From: Aliiroseovarius sp. S1339
Lineage (GTDB): Bacteria > Pseudomonadota > Alphaproteobacteria > Rhodobacterales > Rhodobacteraceae
Reading direction: 5' to 3'
Length of the DNA stretch: 64,000 bases
NCBI RefSeq assembly: GCF_023195695.1
Contig: NZ_JALPQG010000002.1
Location: 1 to 64,000, forward strand
Shown here one piece after another: positions 28,269 through 36,380 of this stretch. A program made the position numbers and the translations under genes. The notes under the pieces were generated by a model. It saw nothing but the letters and a program-made list of their open reading frames with translations. It was not told the origin of the DNA and ran no database searches. Position 1 is the first letter of the stretch; each line of letters opens with the position of its first letter.

Positions 28269-28280
28269 TAAATTCTTTCA

Positions 28281-29036
28281 CTAATGTAACTCAGCCATGA
28301 TCGCTTTGGGAACAATCTGCCATGGGAAACCATTCCACTCTTCACCTTCAAGGGTCCGCCCCCCAGATTTTGGTCGCGCACCGCCCCATTGCTTAAAGAA
28401 GAATGCTACGTCGAAGTGCTCACAGGCGAGACGTAGTTCGGTTGCCCATGGGGCCTCCATAGGACGCGCTCTAGGCCCGCTCTCGCCGCCGACAATTGCC
28501 CATGCGATACCTGAAAGGTCCACCTCGCCAATTGGCCCCAACAGCGGCTCAAACGAAATGAACCGCGCGTCAGAATTAATTTGGCGAAGGTGTTCGATCC
28601 GGCTTTTGTGCCCGCTGTCTTCGACAGAGACACCGATCCATATGTGTGACGGTACACTTGCGCCTTCGTAACGGGTCTTGACGTAGTTTCGCATTAGTGA
28701 AGAACGCTTTGTTAACACCTGATAAACATGCCAATCAGCAGCTTCCATTGCGTCAAAAACGGCGTCGATATGCGATTTAGGAATGTCTTTGTGAAATAGA
28801 TCGCTCATCGAATTGACGAAGATCATGCGAGGTTTTTTCCATTGCGCGGGCTGGCCTAGGCGAGACGGCCACAAGCGTAGATCGAAGCCTTGCTCATAGG
28901 GGTGCCCCTCGATGCCGCGCCAGCGTTCTGCAAACCGCTCTGCATAGCAATTGTCACAGCCAGGGCCGATTTTTGTGCAACCCGTAACTGGGTTCCATGT
29001 CGCATCTGTCCACTCAATTTCGGATTTCTGTGCCAT
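28281..29036 (-). CDS. DUF5131 (phage Gp37/Gp68-like) three-Cys protein
   Basis: 251 aa. The defining motif C-x6-C-x2-C (Cys20, Cys27, Cys30, in GCTKIGPGCDNCYA) suggests an Fe-S cluster similar to, but not spaced like, the radical-SAM CxxxCxxC. WTDATWNPVTGC at the N-terminus and VGGESGPRARPM near 190-200 are family hallmarks, and WIGVSVED fits a barrel strand. It is the first gene of the minus-strand cassette and lies 12 bp before tcmP. A radical chemistry on nucleic acid is a hypothesis only. Confidence 0.82.
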   Translation of the reverse strand: MAQKSEIEWTDATWNPVTGCTKIGPGCDNCYAERFAERWRGIEGHPYEQGFDLRLWPSRLGQPAQWKKPRMIFVNSMSDLFHKDIPKSHIDAVFDAMEAADWHVYQVLTKRSSLMRNYVKTRYEGASVPSHIWIGVSVEDSGHKSRIEHLRQINSDARFISFEPLLGPIGEVDLSGIAWAIVGGESGPRARPMEAPWATELRLACEHFDVAFFFKQWGGARPKSGGRTLEGEEWNGFPWQIVPKAIMAELH

Positions 29037-29295
29037 GCTACTCGATCCTTTTTGTGGATAAGTCTAGAGTAGAGTGGGCGATCAAGGAACTCATTTTCTA
29101 GCTGAATGGCCAAAAAGTGAAACACCATGATAGGACCTCTGTTGTCTAGAATTGACGGTCTGAAGACGAGATTGCTGCACTCTGAATGAAGATCAGCTTC
29201 TGTCAAGTGGCACAGCCGAACCGCCGATCACTCTCAACGTCAGCAAAGGGCCGATGTGCCTGTTGGGCGCATTCGCACACCTCACACCGCCAAAG
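29037..29295. other. Likely promoter region of the DUF5131-TcmP cassette
   Basis: AT-rich 259-bp gap upstream of the minus-strand cassette and downstream of the secreted-protein gene. Contains CTAGAGTAGAG and TGTCTAGAATTGACGG-like words, but no clear operator. No coding sequence is supported here. Confidence 0.4.
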
Positions 29296-29745
29296 TTAAA
29301 AACTCTGGCATTCGCCCATTACAATATGATCACTTAACAAACCAATTTCATGGGTTCTCTTCGTATCCACGCCAAGCCAGCCACCGGGCGAAACCATGCT
29401 GAGAAGGAACCGTCCAGTTTCTGTGGAGTAATTAAATACCATAGTCAAAACTCTAGAGTTTAGACATGTCACGACATCCGGAGCTTTGTTCGGAAACGCG
29501 CGCTGACAGTTGTAAGCGGTGTCAGTGCCTTCCACCCCAACAACCTGACTGAAGTCGTCAGAAAAGCGGATGGTATATCTTTTACCCGATGCTTCGTTTT
29601 CGTAGGTCGGCTTCCAGTCTCCGTTCTCGGCGATCATTCCCACCGTGTGTTTGGCAACGCAATAAAGAACAGTCTCACGCGCGGCCAATGGGGAACTCGA
29701 CAGCGCCATTAAGAGGCTCGCAATTAGAGTGGATTTGTTGAGCAT
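29296..29745 (-). CDS. Secreted protein of unknown function
   Basis: 149 aa with a signal peptide (residues 1-22, cleavage likely after LAA). The mature part has four Cys (in VLYCVA, NCQRAF, TCLNSR and GECQSF), possibly two disulphides in the periplasm. No domain recognised. It is the last gene of the element before the right att site and is read towards the cargo operon, about 260 bp upstream of it. It may be unrelated cargo. Confidence 0.6.
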   Translation of the reverse strand: MLNKSTLIASLLMALSSSPLAARETVLYCVAKHTVGMIAENGDWKPTYENEASGKRYTIRFSDDFSQVVGVEGTDTAYNCQRAFPNKAPDVVTCLNSRVLTMVFNYSTETGRFLLSMVSPGGWLGVDTKRTHEIGLLSDHIVMGECQSF

Positions 29746-29868
29746 TACCGGTGCCCTTCTTCAATTTTTACTACGGTAGCATTTCTTCAGTACCGAGAAG
29801 CCTGTTGAATGAAAGCAGCAATCCGAATCTATCACTTGACCGTAACTCTCCTGCCACAACCTAAAACC

Positions 29869-29892
29869 TGCTTCCGATATGCTTCCGGATTT
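29869..29892. repeat. Right 24-bp internal direct repeat (candidate integrase arm site)
   Basis: Exact copy of 21535-21558 in the same orientation, 57 bp inside attR. Together the two copies bracket the element just inside the att repeats. Confidence 0.75.
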
Positions 29893-29949
29893 TTTAGGTC
29901 GATTATTGCCGCATCGAAGAATCACGCAAGACACTGATTTTATTTGTAA

Positions 29950-29996
29950 AATGGTGCCCCCACACGGACTCGAACCGCGGACCTACTGATTACAAA
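29950..29996. repeat. attR: 47-bp repeat within tRNA-Thr
   Basis: Identical to 21358-21404. This copy is continuous with the rest of the tRNA, so insertion left the tRNA intact. Confidence 0.93.
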
Positions 29997-30027
29997 TCAG
30001 TTGCTCTACCAGCTGAGCTATAGGGGC
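29952..30027 (-). tRNA. tRNA-Thr(UGU), integration target
   Basis: 76-nt cloverleaf with 7-bp acceptor stem (GCCCCTA with TGGGGGC), A discriminator and encoded CCA, anticodon loop TTTGTAA giving UGU, T-loop TTCGAGT. Its 3' half is the attachment site of the adjacent element. Confidence 0.96.
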
Positions 30028-30074
30028 ACTGGTGCGCATTTAAGGGGTTCTGCGGCGGGGTTCAAGCAAAAGGT

Positions 30075-31739
30075 TTAGCGGCGGCTCGCACGCGCCATCA
30101 GGGCGACGGCGCATAGGCCCACGGCGATGACCATTAGCGCGGGTGGTGCGGCCTGGCCGAGTTGTTCGAGCGAGGCTTGCTCGTAAACGCGCGTGGCCAG
30201 CGTGCCGTAATTGAAGGGGCGCAAAAGCAGTGTTGCGGGGAGCTCTTTCACGCTATCCACAAAGACCAGCAGCAGCGCGGTGCCCACGGAACTTCGGATC
30301 AGGGGGACATAAACTTCTGACAAGGCACCACGGGCAGAACGACCCAGTGATCGCGCGGCCATCGGCAAGTTTGGCGACACACGTTCGATCGCAGCGTCAG
30401 CGGCCCCCTGTGCGATCGCAAAAAACCGCACGCAATAGGCATAGATGACCGCAAACGCCGTGCCCGTCATCATCAGGCCCGGATCCCAGCCGGTCACAGC
30501 TAGCACGCCATCGGCAAGCGCGTTGTCGGTCGCGGCCATCGGAATCAAAATGCCAATCCCCAATACGGCACCCGGCGCGGCATAGCCAATTGTCGTCAGT
30601 GGCATGAGCTTGCGTGGCAACGCATGGCCCGATAGCCGCACTCCATAGACTAGGAACAGCGCGGCGGTGACGGTCACAACTGCGGCGATACTTCCGACCG
30701 TCAGGGTGTGCCACAGCGCCGAGAAAAGTCCGTTTGACAGCCAGTATTCCGGTTTGGCGACGGCATGGCCGATCAGAACACCAACCGGCAGGACAAAACC
30801 CACAATGAAGGGTATTGCACAGGCGATCAGCGCGCCGATGCCGGGCCAAAAACTGAGCGCACGCGCCTCGACCGGGCGGCTTTGGCGCGACATGCGATAA
30901 AACCGGCTGCGGGATCGACTGATCTTCTCCAGTGCCGCCAGAAGGAATACAAACACCAGGATCACCATCGCGATCTGCGCGGCACCTCCGGCGTTGTGGC
31001 TTTCAAGCCAGACGGTGAAGATACCGGTCGTCAGGGTCTGCACGGCGAAATAATCGACGACGCCGAAGTCCGACACCGTTTCCATCATCACAATGGCAAC
31101 GCCTGCTGCGATGGCGGGACGTGCCAGCGGCATACCCACCCGCCAGAAGCGCGCGAAGGGGCCAGCGCCAAGGGCGCGCGCGACCTCATAGGCATCACCG
31201 GATTGTTCGCGAAACGCTGCACGCGCCAGCAAGAACACATAGGGGTTCAAGGCCGCTGCCAGAACAACAACTGCCGCCCAGCGCGACCGGATCTGCGGGA
31301 ACCAGTAATCTGCCGCGCTGTCCCAGCCCATAATGGCGCGCAGACCTGTCTGCACGGGCCCGGCATATTCCATGAAATCCACCAACGCATAGGCACCCAC
31401 ATAGGCGGGGATTGCCAGCGGGGTCAGCAACAACCACTCTAACCAGCGCGCGCCGGGAAAGCGATACATCGTAATCAGCCAAGCCGAGCCGGTGCCCACT
31501 GCGGCCGACAGGCTGCCCACGGTCACGCATAGCAGCAGCGTGTTTGAGACATAGCGAGGCAACGTCGTATTCAGAAGGTGCGGCCACGCGTTTTCGGCAG
31601 GCGTCATCGCCAGCCAAACAATCGAAAGGATCGGCAAAAGAACCAAAAGCGCAATTACGAAAGCCCCCACCGACCAAAGGTCAGGTAGTCGGGTTGCGCG
31701 ACGTGGCGCTGCAATCTGAGTCTTTTGGTCAGTCATCAA
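30075..31739 (-). CDS. Iron(III)-type ABC transporter permease (fused FbpB-like)
   Basis: 554 aa, about 12 membrane segments: two BPD_transp_1 domains in one chain (about 60-270 and 345-545), as in FbpB/SfuB iron permeases and ThiP. EAA-loop sequences are seen at YEVARALGAGPFARFWRVGMPLARP and AARSLGRSARGALSEVYVPLIRSS. No binding protein or ATPase is adjacent: the element and tRNA lie downstream and an unrelated divergent gene upstream. It must work with partners encoded elsewhere. Iron is the most likely substrate, thiamine the alternative. Confidence 0.83.
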   Translation of the reverse strand: MMTDQKTQIAAPRRATRLPDLWSVGAFVIALLVLLPILSIVWLAMTPAENAWPHLLNTTLPRYVSNTLLLCVTVGSLSAAVGTGSAWLITMYRFPGARWLEWLLLTPLAIPAYVGAYALVDFMEYAGPVQTGLRAIMGWDSAADYWFPQIRSRWAAVVVLAAALNPYVFLLARAAFREQSGDAYEVARALGAGPFARFWRVGMPLARPAIAAGVAIVMMETVSDFGVVDYFAVQTLTTGIFTVWLESHNAGGAAQIAMVILVFVFLLAALEKISRSRSRFYRMSRQSRPVEARALSFWPGIGALIACAIPFIVGFVLPVGVLIGHAVAKPEYWLSNGLFSALWHTLTVGSIAAVVTVTAALFLVYGVRLSGHALPRKLMPLTTIGYAAPGAVLGIGILIPMAATDNALADGVLAVTGWDPGLMMTGTAFAVIYAYCVRFFAIAQGAADAAIERVSPNLPMAARSLGRSARGALSEVYVPLIRSSVGTALLLVFVDSVKELPATLLLRPFNYGTLATRVYEQASLEQLGQAAPPALMVIAVGLCAVALMARASRR

Positions 31740-31825
31740 TTGCCCGTTTAACCTGAAACAGGTTTAACTGTCCAGAAATCCACCATATGTTTCACAGGTT
31801 CGAGCGAAACAAGGGCCATACCTGA

Positions 31826-32701
31826 ATGCAAATCTCTATCCATCTTGGTGCCCATTGCACGGATGACGACCAATTGATCAAATCTCTGCTGAAAAACAGC
31901 GGTCAATTGGCGAAAGAGGGTGTCGCGGTGCCGGGCCCAGGGCGGTATCGTGGCCTGGTAGCCGATGCCTTGGTCAAACTTCAAGGCGCGCGCGCGGACG
32001 ACGCCACGCAAGAGATGCTGCTGGACACGTTCGTCGACAGCCATGACGCCAAACGGCTGGTGTTGGGCCATAAGAACTTCATGGGTGCGCCACATCGGTC
32101 GATCGAACACAGCCAGCTTTATCATTTGGCGGAACGCAATACGGCTTGGTTGCGCAATCTCTTTGCCAACCACGAAGTCAGTTTTTTCATCGGTATGCGC
32201 AACCCAGCGACCTTCGTGCCCGCTATTCTGAAAGATGCGCCCGAGGCCAACCGCGCCTCCCTTCTTGCACCTATCGAGCCGCGCGATCTATGTTGGTCGG
32301 ACATGCTGCTGTCAATCCGCGAGGCCAACCCAACCACCCCGATGACCGTTTGGTGCAACGAAGACACCCCGCTTTTGTGGCCTGAAATCATGCACGCAAT
32401 CACTGGCGTGGACGAAAGCTTGGGGTTACAGGGTACGCTGGATATCCTCGGCCCCATCATGATGAAAGATGGGTTTGAGCGGATGCAGGACTACTTGGCC
32501 AAAACCGAGGTCCCAAGCCCAGAGCAGCGCCGTCGCGTGATCGCGGCTTTTCTTGAAAAATACGCGATTGCCGATGAGATCGAAGAGGAAATCGACTTGC
32601 CGGGCTGGACGGCGGAACTGATCGAAGAACTAACCGAAGCCTACGATCATGATCTGGATGAGATCGAGCGCATACCCGGTGTCACACTATTGGTGGCCTG
32701 A
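31826..32701 (+). CDS. Conserved hypothetical protein, possibly sulfotransferase-like
   Basis: 291 aa, soluble. The N-terminus QISIHLGAHCTDDDQLIKSL has the strand-loop-helix look of a sulfotransferase 5'-PSB site (typically HxGxHKTGTT) but without the conserved Lys/Thr residues. The C-terminus is acidic (IADEIEEEID, YDHDLDEIE). Divergent from the iron-type permease, with its own terminator downstream. Function unknown; the sulfotransferase link is a weak resemblance. Confidence 0.6.
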   Translation: MQISIHLGAHCTDDDQLIKSLLKNSGQLAKEGVAVPGPGRYRGLVADALVKLQGARADDATQEMLLDTFVDSHDAKRLVLGHKNFMGAPHRSIEHSQLYHLAERNTAWLRNLFANHEVSFFIGMRNPATFVPAILKDAPEANRASLLAPIEPRDLCWSDMLLSIREANPTTPMTVWCNEDTPLLWPEIMHAITGVDESLGLQGTLDILGPIMMKDGFERMQDYLAKTEVPSPEQRRRVIAAFLEKYAIADEIEEEIDLPGWTAELIEELTEAYDHDLDEIERIPGVTLLVA

Positions 32702-32721
32702 CATCATAACCTGAAAACACG

Positions 32722-32750
32722 AAAACCCGCCGGTGGGGCGGGTTTTCTGG
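32722..32750 (+). terminator. Rho-independent terminator
   Basis: 10-bp stem AAAACCCGCC/GGCGGGTTTT with a 5-nt loop, ending in TTTTCTGG. It lies 20 bp after the 31826-32701 stop and before the convergent gapR; the A/T-flanked stem could serve both strands. Confidence 0.85.
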
Positions 32751-32769
32751 TCTTTGCGAAAGGTTGGGC

Positions 32770-33027
32770 TTACATGCCCAGCGCTTCTTTATACATCTCC
32801 AACACCGCTTCTTCTTCTGCGATATCGTCCGCGTCGCGTTTGCGTAGCGCGATGACCTTACGCATCACCTTGGTGTCATAGCCGCGCGATTTCGCTTCGG
32901 CCATCACCTCTTTCTGTTGATCGGCAAGGTCTTTCTTTTCCATATCCAGCCGTTCGATACGCTCGACGAACTGGCGCAGTTCGTTGGCGGTCACGCGGTA
33001 GCTGTTGTCGGCCTGATTTTCGTCCAT
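32770..33027 (-). CDS. gapR: GapR (DUF2312) nucleoid-associated protein
   Basis: 85 aa. Alphaproteobacterial GapR binds overtwisted AT-rich DNA, encircles it as a multimer and aids topoisomerases during replication. The family pattern is clear: RQFVERIERLDMEKKDL, QKEVMAEAKSRGYD, KVMRKVIALRKRD. Mostly helical, coiled-coil at 15-50. ATG 33027 (MDENQAD) preceded by AAAGAGGATC was chosen; a longer frame adds 41 residues unlike the family. Confidence 0.92.
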   Translation of the reverse strand: MDENQADNSYRVTANELRQFVERIERLDMEKKDLADQQKEVMAEAKSRGYDTKVMRKVIALRKRDADDIAEEEAVLEMYKEALGM

Positions 33028-33182
33028 GGGATCCTCTTTTTCGGGTTGCCCCTGATTAGCCCGTCCCCCTGCCCGCTTCAAGACCTGCGCGGCGTGCATT
33101 GTTGCGCGATGGCGATGTGCCGCCGGGGGTTGCGCAGACGCGCCGCGCACGCTACGCGATCCCCACAGCTAAGGAGGACGCC

Positions 33183-33398
33183 ATGGAATGGCTGATCATC
33201 ATCGGAGCGATCTTGTCGTTCGGCGGGCTTGTCGGACTGCTGGCCAGCGCTTTCAGGGTCATGAAAGCCAAGCGCGAAAACCTTGACGATGCTGCGCTGC
33301 GCGCCCGTGTGCAAAAGGCGATGGCGCTGAATATGGGTGGGTTGGCCCTGTCTGTCATCGGGTTGATGTGCGTGATTTTGGGCGTGTCTTTGTCCTAA
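33183..33398 (+). CDS. Small two-helix membrane protein
   Basis: 71 aa, hydrophobic segments at about 3-24 and 50-69, separated by a charged Lys/Arg-rich loop (MKAKRENLDDAALRARVQKAM). AAGGAGG precedes ATG 33183. Conserved-looking but unassigned. Divergent from gapR. Confidence 0.72.
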   Translation: MEWLIIIGAILSFGGLVGLLASAFRVMKAKRENLDDAALRARVQKAMALNMGGLALSVIGLMCVILGVSLS

Positions 33399-33431
33399 CG
33401 ACGGACAGCCCAGCGCGGTTTTTATTCGCGA

Positions 33432-35525
33432 TCAGTCGCCATTCATATCGCTGAAATGCCGTCCGTTTTTGATCAACTCATCAAACAACGGCGATGGGGC
33501 CCAGAATGTCGGCTCTTCCTCTTGATAAGCCTTCAACGCCTTCTGTACGGCCAACAAGCCGCGCTGATCGGCGGCCATCATCGGGCCACCACGGAACCGT
33601 GGAAACCCATAGCCATACAGCAAAACCACATCGATATCCGAGGGTCGCAGTGCCACACCTTCTTCAAGCAGGTGCGCACCTTCATTGGCCATCGCATTCA
33701 GACACCGCTGCTGAATCTCGTCTGCCGAGAACGCGCGCGGGGTGATGCCCTTCTTGCGTCGCTCGTCCTGAATGATCGCAAGCGCTTCTTCATTCTCGAC
33801 TGGCCCAAGCCCGTGGCCGTGGACATAATAGCCCCGCCCGGCCTTTTGCCCGAACCAGCCCTTTTCACACATCCTGTCGCCAATCGCGACATAGCGATCA
33901 TTGGGGTTACGGGTTGCGGCAAGCCGTTTACGGCGCGCCCACGAAATATCAAGCCCGGCCATATCCAACACCTGATACGGTCCGACCGGAAAGCCATAGG
34001 CGCGCATCGCGGCGTCGATCTGCGCGGGGCTTGCGCCATCTTCCAGCATGAAATCGGCCGCCAAACGGTAGGCCGCCAAAATACGGTTGCCGATGAACCC
34101 ATCTGCAACACCAGCGCGCACCGGAACTTTCCAAAGCCTCTTGGCCAGCGAAAAGCCGGTCGCCACGACATCACGATGGGTCTTTTCGCCGACCACGACC
34201 TCGAGCAGTTTCATGATATGCGCAGGCGAAAAGAAGTGATAGCCGACGACATCTTCGGGGCGCGAAATGGTCGCGGCCAAAGCGTCAATGTCCAGATAGG
34301 ACGTGTTGGTCGCCAGAATGGCACCCGGGCGCATAACGTCGTCCAATTGGGCAAACACGCCGCGTTTGACCGCGTCATCTTCAAACACAGCTTCGATGAC
34401 CAGATCGACCTGTGACAAACGGGTCATATCGGTTGTACCTTGCAGGCGCGACAGGCGCTTGTCGGCAGTCGCTTGATCAATGCGCCCTTTGCCGACGGAT
34501 TTTTCGTAATTGTCCTTGATCCGGTCCACACCGCGGGTCAGCCCATCGTCATCACGTTCGACAAGGATCACAGGGAAATCCGCGTCAAGGCAAGCAATGG
34601 CAATTCCGGTGCCCATTGTGCCTGCGCCAACAACACCGATGGTGGACACATCGCGCACAGTGGCACCTTCCAGTTCCGGCACTTTTGCGGCGCGGCGTTC
34701 GGCGAAGAAGGCGTGGCGCAGCGCGGTGGCCTCGGCCCCCGTTTCGCAGTCGTCAAAACATTGGCGCTCCAGCGCGATCCCGGCGTCGAAGGGCAACAAA
34801 AGCGCAGCTTCCACACAATCCACAATGCAACGCACAGACGGCACGAAGTTTCCGGCGACGCGGGCGCGCCAGGACCGCACGGCCTCGGTAAAGCCGGTCG
34901 GGTTTGCCAAGCCTTCGTCCCGGTTGCGGGTCGGACGCGCAGGGCTGCCCTGCGAAATCATGTTTCTGGCCGAGGCCAGCGCGGCGCGATCCAGATTATT
35001 GTGGATTACCTTTTCGATCAGGCCCATTTGGGCGGCCCGTTCAGCCGAGATCGGTTTTCCGGTGATCATCAGGTCCAAAGCCGCGTTCGCGCCGACGATG
35101 CGCGGCACCCGTTGCGTGCCACCTCCACCCGGCAGAACGCCCAGATTGACCTCGGGCAAGCCCAGCGTCGTGCCTTCCAACGCAATGCGGTAATGGCAGG
35201 CCAAGGCCAACTCGAACCCGCCGCCCAGCGCGTGACCATGAATGGCGGCCAGGACCGGTTTTTTGCAGACTTCAATCCGGGCACAAACATCTGACAGGAT
35301 GGGGGCTGCACGCGGCCGGCCAAATTCACGCACGTCAGCGCCCGCTGGAAAGGTTTTGCCATCAGCCGACAGGACAATGGCCCCAACGCTGTCATCGTTG
35401 TCGGCGCGTTCGAACGCGTCCAATAGGCCTTGCCGGATCACTTGGCTAAGCGCATTCACAGGAGGGTTGGAAATTTTGATGAGGGCTACGCCGTCCACGA
35501 CGTCGTATTGAACTTGTGCTGTCAT
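33432..35525 (-). CDS. Multifunctional 3-hydroxyacyl-CoA dehydrogenase / enoyl-CoA hydratase (FadB/FadJ type)
   Basis: 697 aa fused beta-oxidation enzyme. Residues 1-190 form a crotonase domain (GKTFPAGADVREF, HALGGGFELALA, GVLPGGGGTQRVPR), residues 290-470 an NAD-binding domain (GVVGAGTMGTGIA, Rossmann) with HADH active-site YHFFSPAHIMKLLEVV, and two C-terminal HADH domains follow. It hydrates enoyl-CoA and oxidises L-3-hydroxyacyl-CoA with NAD. Start ATG 35525 has a GGAGG site 8 bp upstream; an 8-residue longer frame exists. No thiolase is adjacent; the paaJ thiolase is 25 kb away. Confidence 0.9.
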   Translation of the reverse strand: MTAQVQYDVVDGVALIKISNPPVNALSQVIRQGLLDAFERADNDDSVGAIVLSADGKTFPAGADVREFGRPRAAPILSDVCARIEVCKKPVLAAIHGHALGGGFELALACHYRIALEGTTLGLPEVNLGVLPGGGGTQRVPRIVGANAALDLMITGKPISAERAAQMGLIEKVIHNNLDRAALASARNMISQGSPARPTRNRDEGLANPTGFTEAVRSWRARVAGNFVPSVRCIVDCVEAALLLPFDAGIALERQCFDDCETGAEATALRHAFFAERRAAKVPELEGATVRDVSTIGVVGAGTMGTGIAIACLDADFPVILVERDDDGLTRGVDRIKDNYEKSVGKGRIDQATADKRLSRLQGTTDMTRLSQVDLVIEAVFEDDAVKRGVFAQLDDVMRPGAILATNTSYLDIDALAATISRPEDVVGYHFFSPAHIMKLLEVVVGEKTHRDVVATGFSLAKRLWKVPVRAGVADGFIGNRILAAYRLAADFMLEDGASPAQIDAAMRAYGFPVGPYQVLDMAGLDISWARRKRLAATRNPNDRYVAIGDRMCEKGWFGQKAGRGYYVHGHGLGPVENEEALAIIQDERRKKGITPRAFSADEIQQRCLNAMANEGAHLLEEGVALRPSDIDVVLLYGYGFPRFRGGPMMAADQRGLLAVQKALKAYQEEEPTFWAPSPLFDELIKNGRHFSDMNGD

Positions 35526-35690
35526 CTGCGCCTCCGTCCCTGCCTGCACTTAGTCGCCAGATTAAAGCGCCTTTTGTCAATGGCCTAGGGGCGAAAACTT
35601 GATCATTCCAGACCAGATGGTCGATAATGCCGCGCGCAGGACACAGCATTTGAGCGGGCGCGCCTTGATAAAGACGCGCACAAGTTTTGG

Positions 35691-35903
35691 TCAGACCGGC
35701 AAATTGTCGAAAATATCATCGGCGTCATCATCTTCAAGGTCGGCTTCGAATTTGCGGAAATCCTCCGGTACTGGCTGACCCATCTTTTCAAGCTCCGAAA
35801 TCTTTTCGCGCAGCTGTTCTTGCAACACATGACGGTCTTCGGGCCGCTTGGCAATTTCGTCCAAGATCATGCTGATTGAGGCTTTAAGTTCTTCAAATGC
35901 CAT
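35691..35903 (-). CDS. Small conserved acidic protein
   Basis: 70 aa, helical, acidic C-terminus (FEADLEDDDADDIFDNLPV). No motif recognised. Preceded by an AAGATGGCATTTG-type start with AGGAGGAGAAG 6-14 bp upstream, a strong ribosome-binding site. It lies between a DksA-like gene and the beta-oxidation enzyme on the same strand. Confidence 0.72.
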   Translation of the reverse strand: MAFEELKASISMILDEIAKRPEDRHVLQEQLREKISELEKMGQPVPEDFRKFEADLEDDDADDIFDNLPV

Positions 35904-35971
35904 CTTCTCCTCCTAAGGTCTGATTGTTGATTTCGGTCGATTGCGCGTGCTTTGCCTGCACTATCGGCACA

Positions 35972-36298
35972 TCAGGCGTGTTTCGCGGCACAGTCGCGGC
36001 AGAACGGTGTATGAGGAACGATATCAAGGCGTTCTGGCGATATTTCGGTGCCACAGGTGGCGCAGTAACCGAATTCGTCGTCATCCATCCGCGCAAGCGC
36101 TGCGTTGATCTTGATAATCTCATCTTGCCCCGAAGTGCCCAAGCCTTCAAGGACTTCATCTTCTTCACGCTCGACTGCCAACTCTTCCCAGTCCTTGGAT
36201 TTGTGGCTCTCCAGCTCTGCTTCGATCTCGTGCAGTCGAACGTCCAGCTCTTTCAGGCGGGCTTGCAGCATGCTGCGATACTTGCTCACATCAACCAT
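35972..36298 (-). CDS. DksA/TraR family C4 zinc-finger protein
   Basis: 108 aa. A coiled-coil N-terminal half (about 1-55, LKELDVRLHEIEAELES) and a C4 zinc finger formed by CATC and CRDC (residues 80-103), as in DksA-like proteins that enter the RNA polymerase secondary channel. It is shorter than E. coli DksA (151), matching the short alphaproteobacterial forms. GAGAGACG ribosome-binding site precedes the ATG. Confidence 0.88.
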   Translation of the reverse strand: MVDVSKYRSMLQARLKELDVRLHEIEAELESHKSKDWEELAVEREEDEVLEGLGTSGQDEIIKINAALARMDDDEFGYCATCGTEISPERLDIVPHTPFCRDCAAKHA

Positions 36299-36380
36299 AA
36301 CGTCTCTCCTTTTCTACTTGATATTGGGGCTTTGGGCGTGGAGTTGCTTTGATACAGGTCAAGCAGATCGGGGGCAGATA

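Larger units (their letters stand above)
21358..29996. mobile_element. tRNA-Thr integrated mobilizable element, about 8.6 kb
   Basis: The segment is bounded by exact 47-bp direct repeats (21358-21404 and 29950-29996). The right copy is the 3' half of an intact tRNA-Thr(UGU). A tyrosine integrase adjoins the left repeat. An AlpA-like protein, a Rep protein with a downstream hairpin, and a cargo operon follow. Excision would release a circle of 8,592 bp. No conjugation genes are present, so an integrative mobilizable or phage-satellite-like element is inferred. Several cargo genes are visibly more AT-rich than the flanks. Confidence 0.9.

Noticed and set aside
27666-28271. Plus-strand 201-codon frame antisense to tcmP
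   Set aside because: No motif; tcmP has strong family features on the minus strand.
33456-34415. Plus-strand 319-codon frame over the beta-oxidation enzyme
   Set aside because: Shadow of a large GC-rich gene; no domain features.
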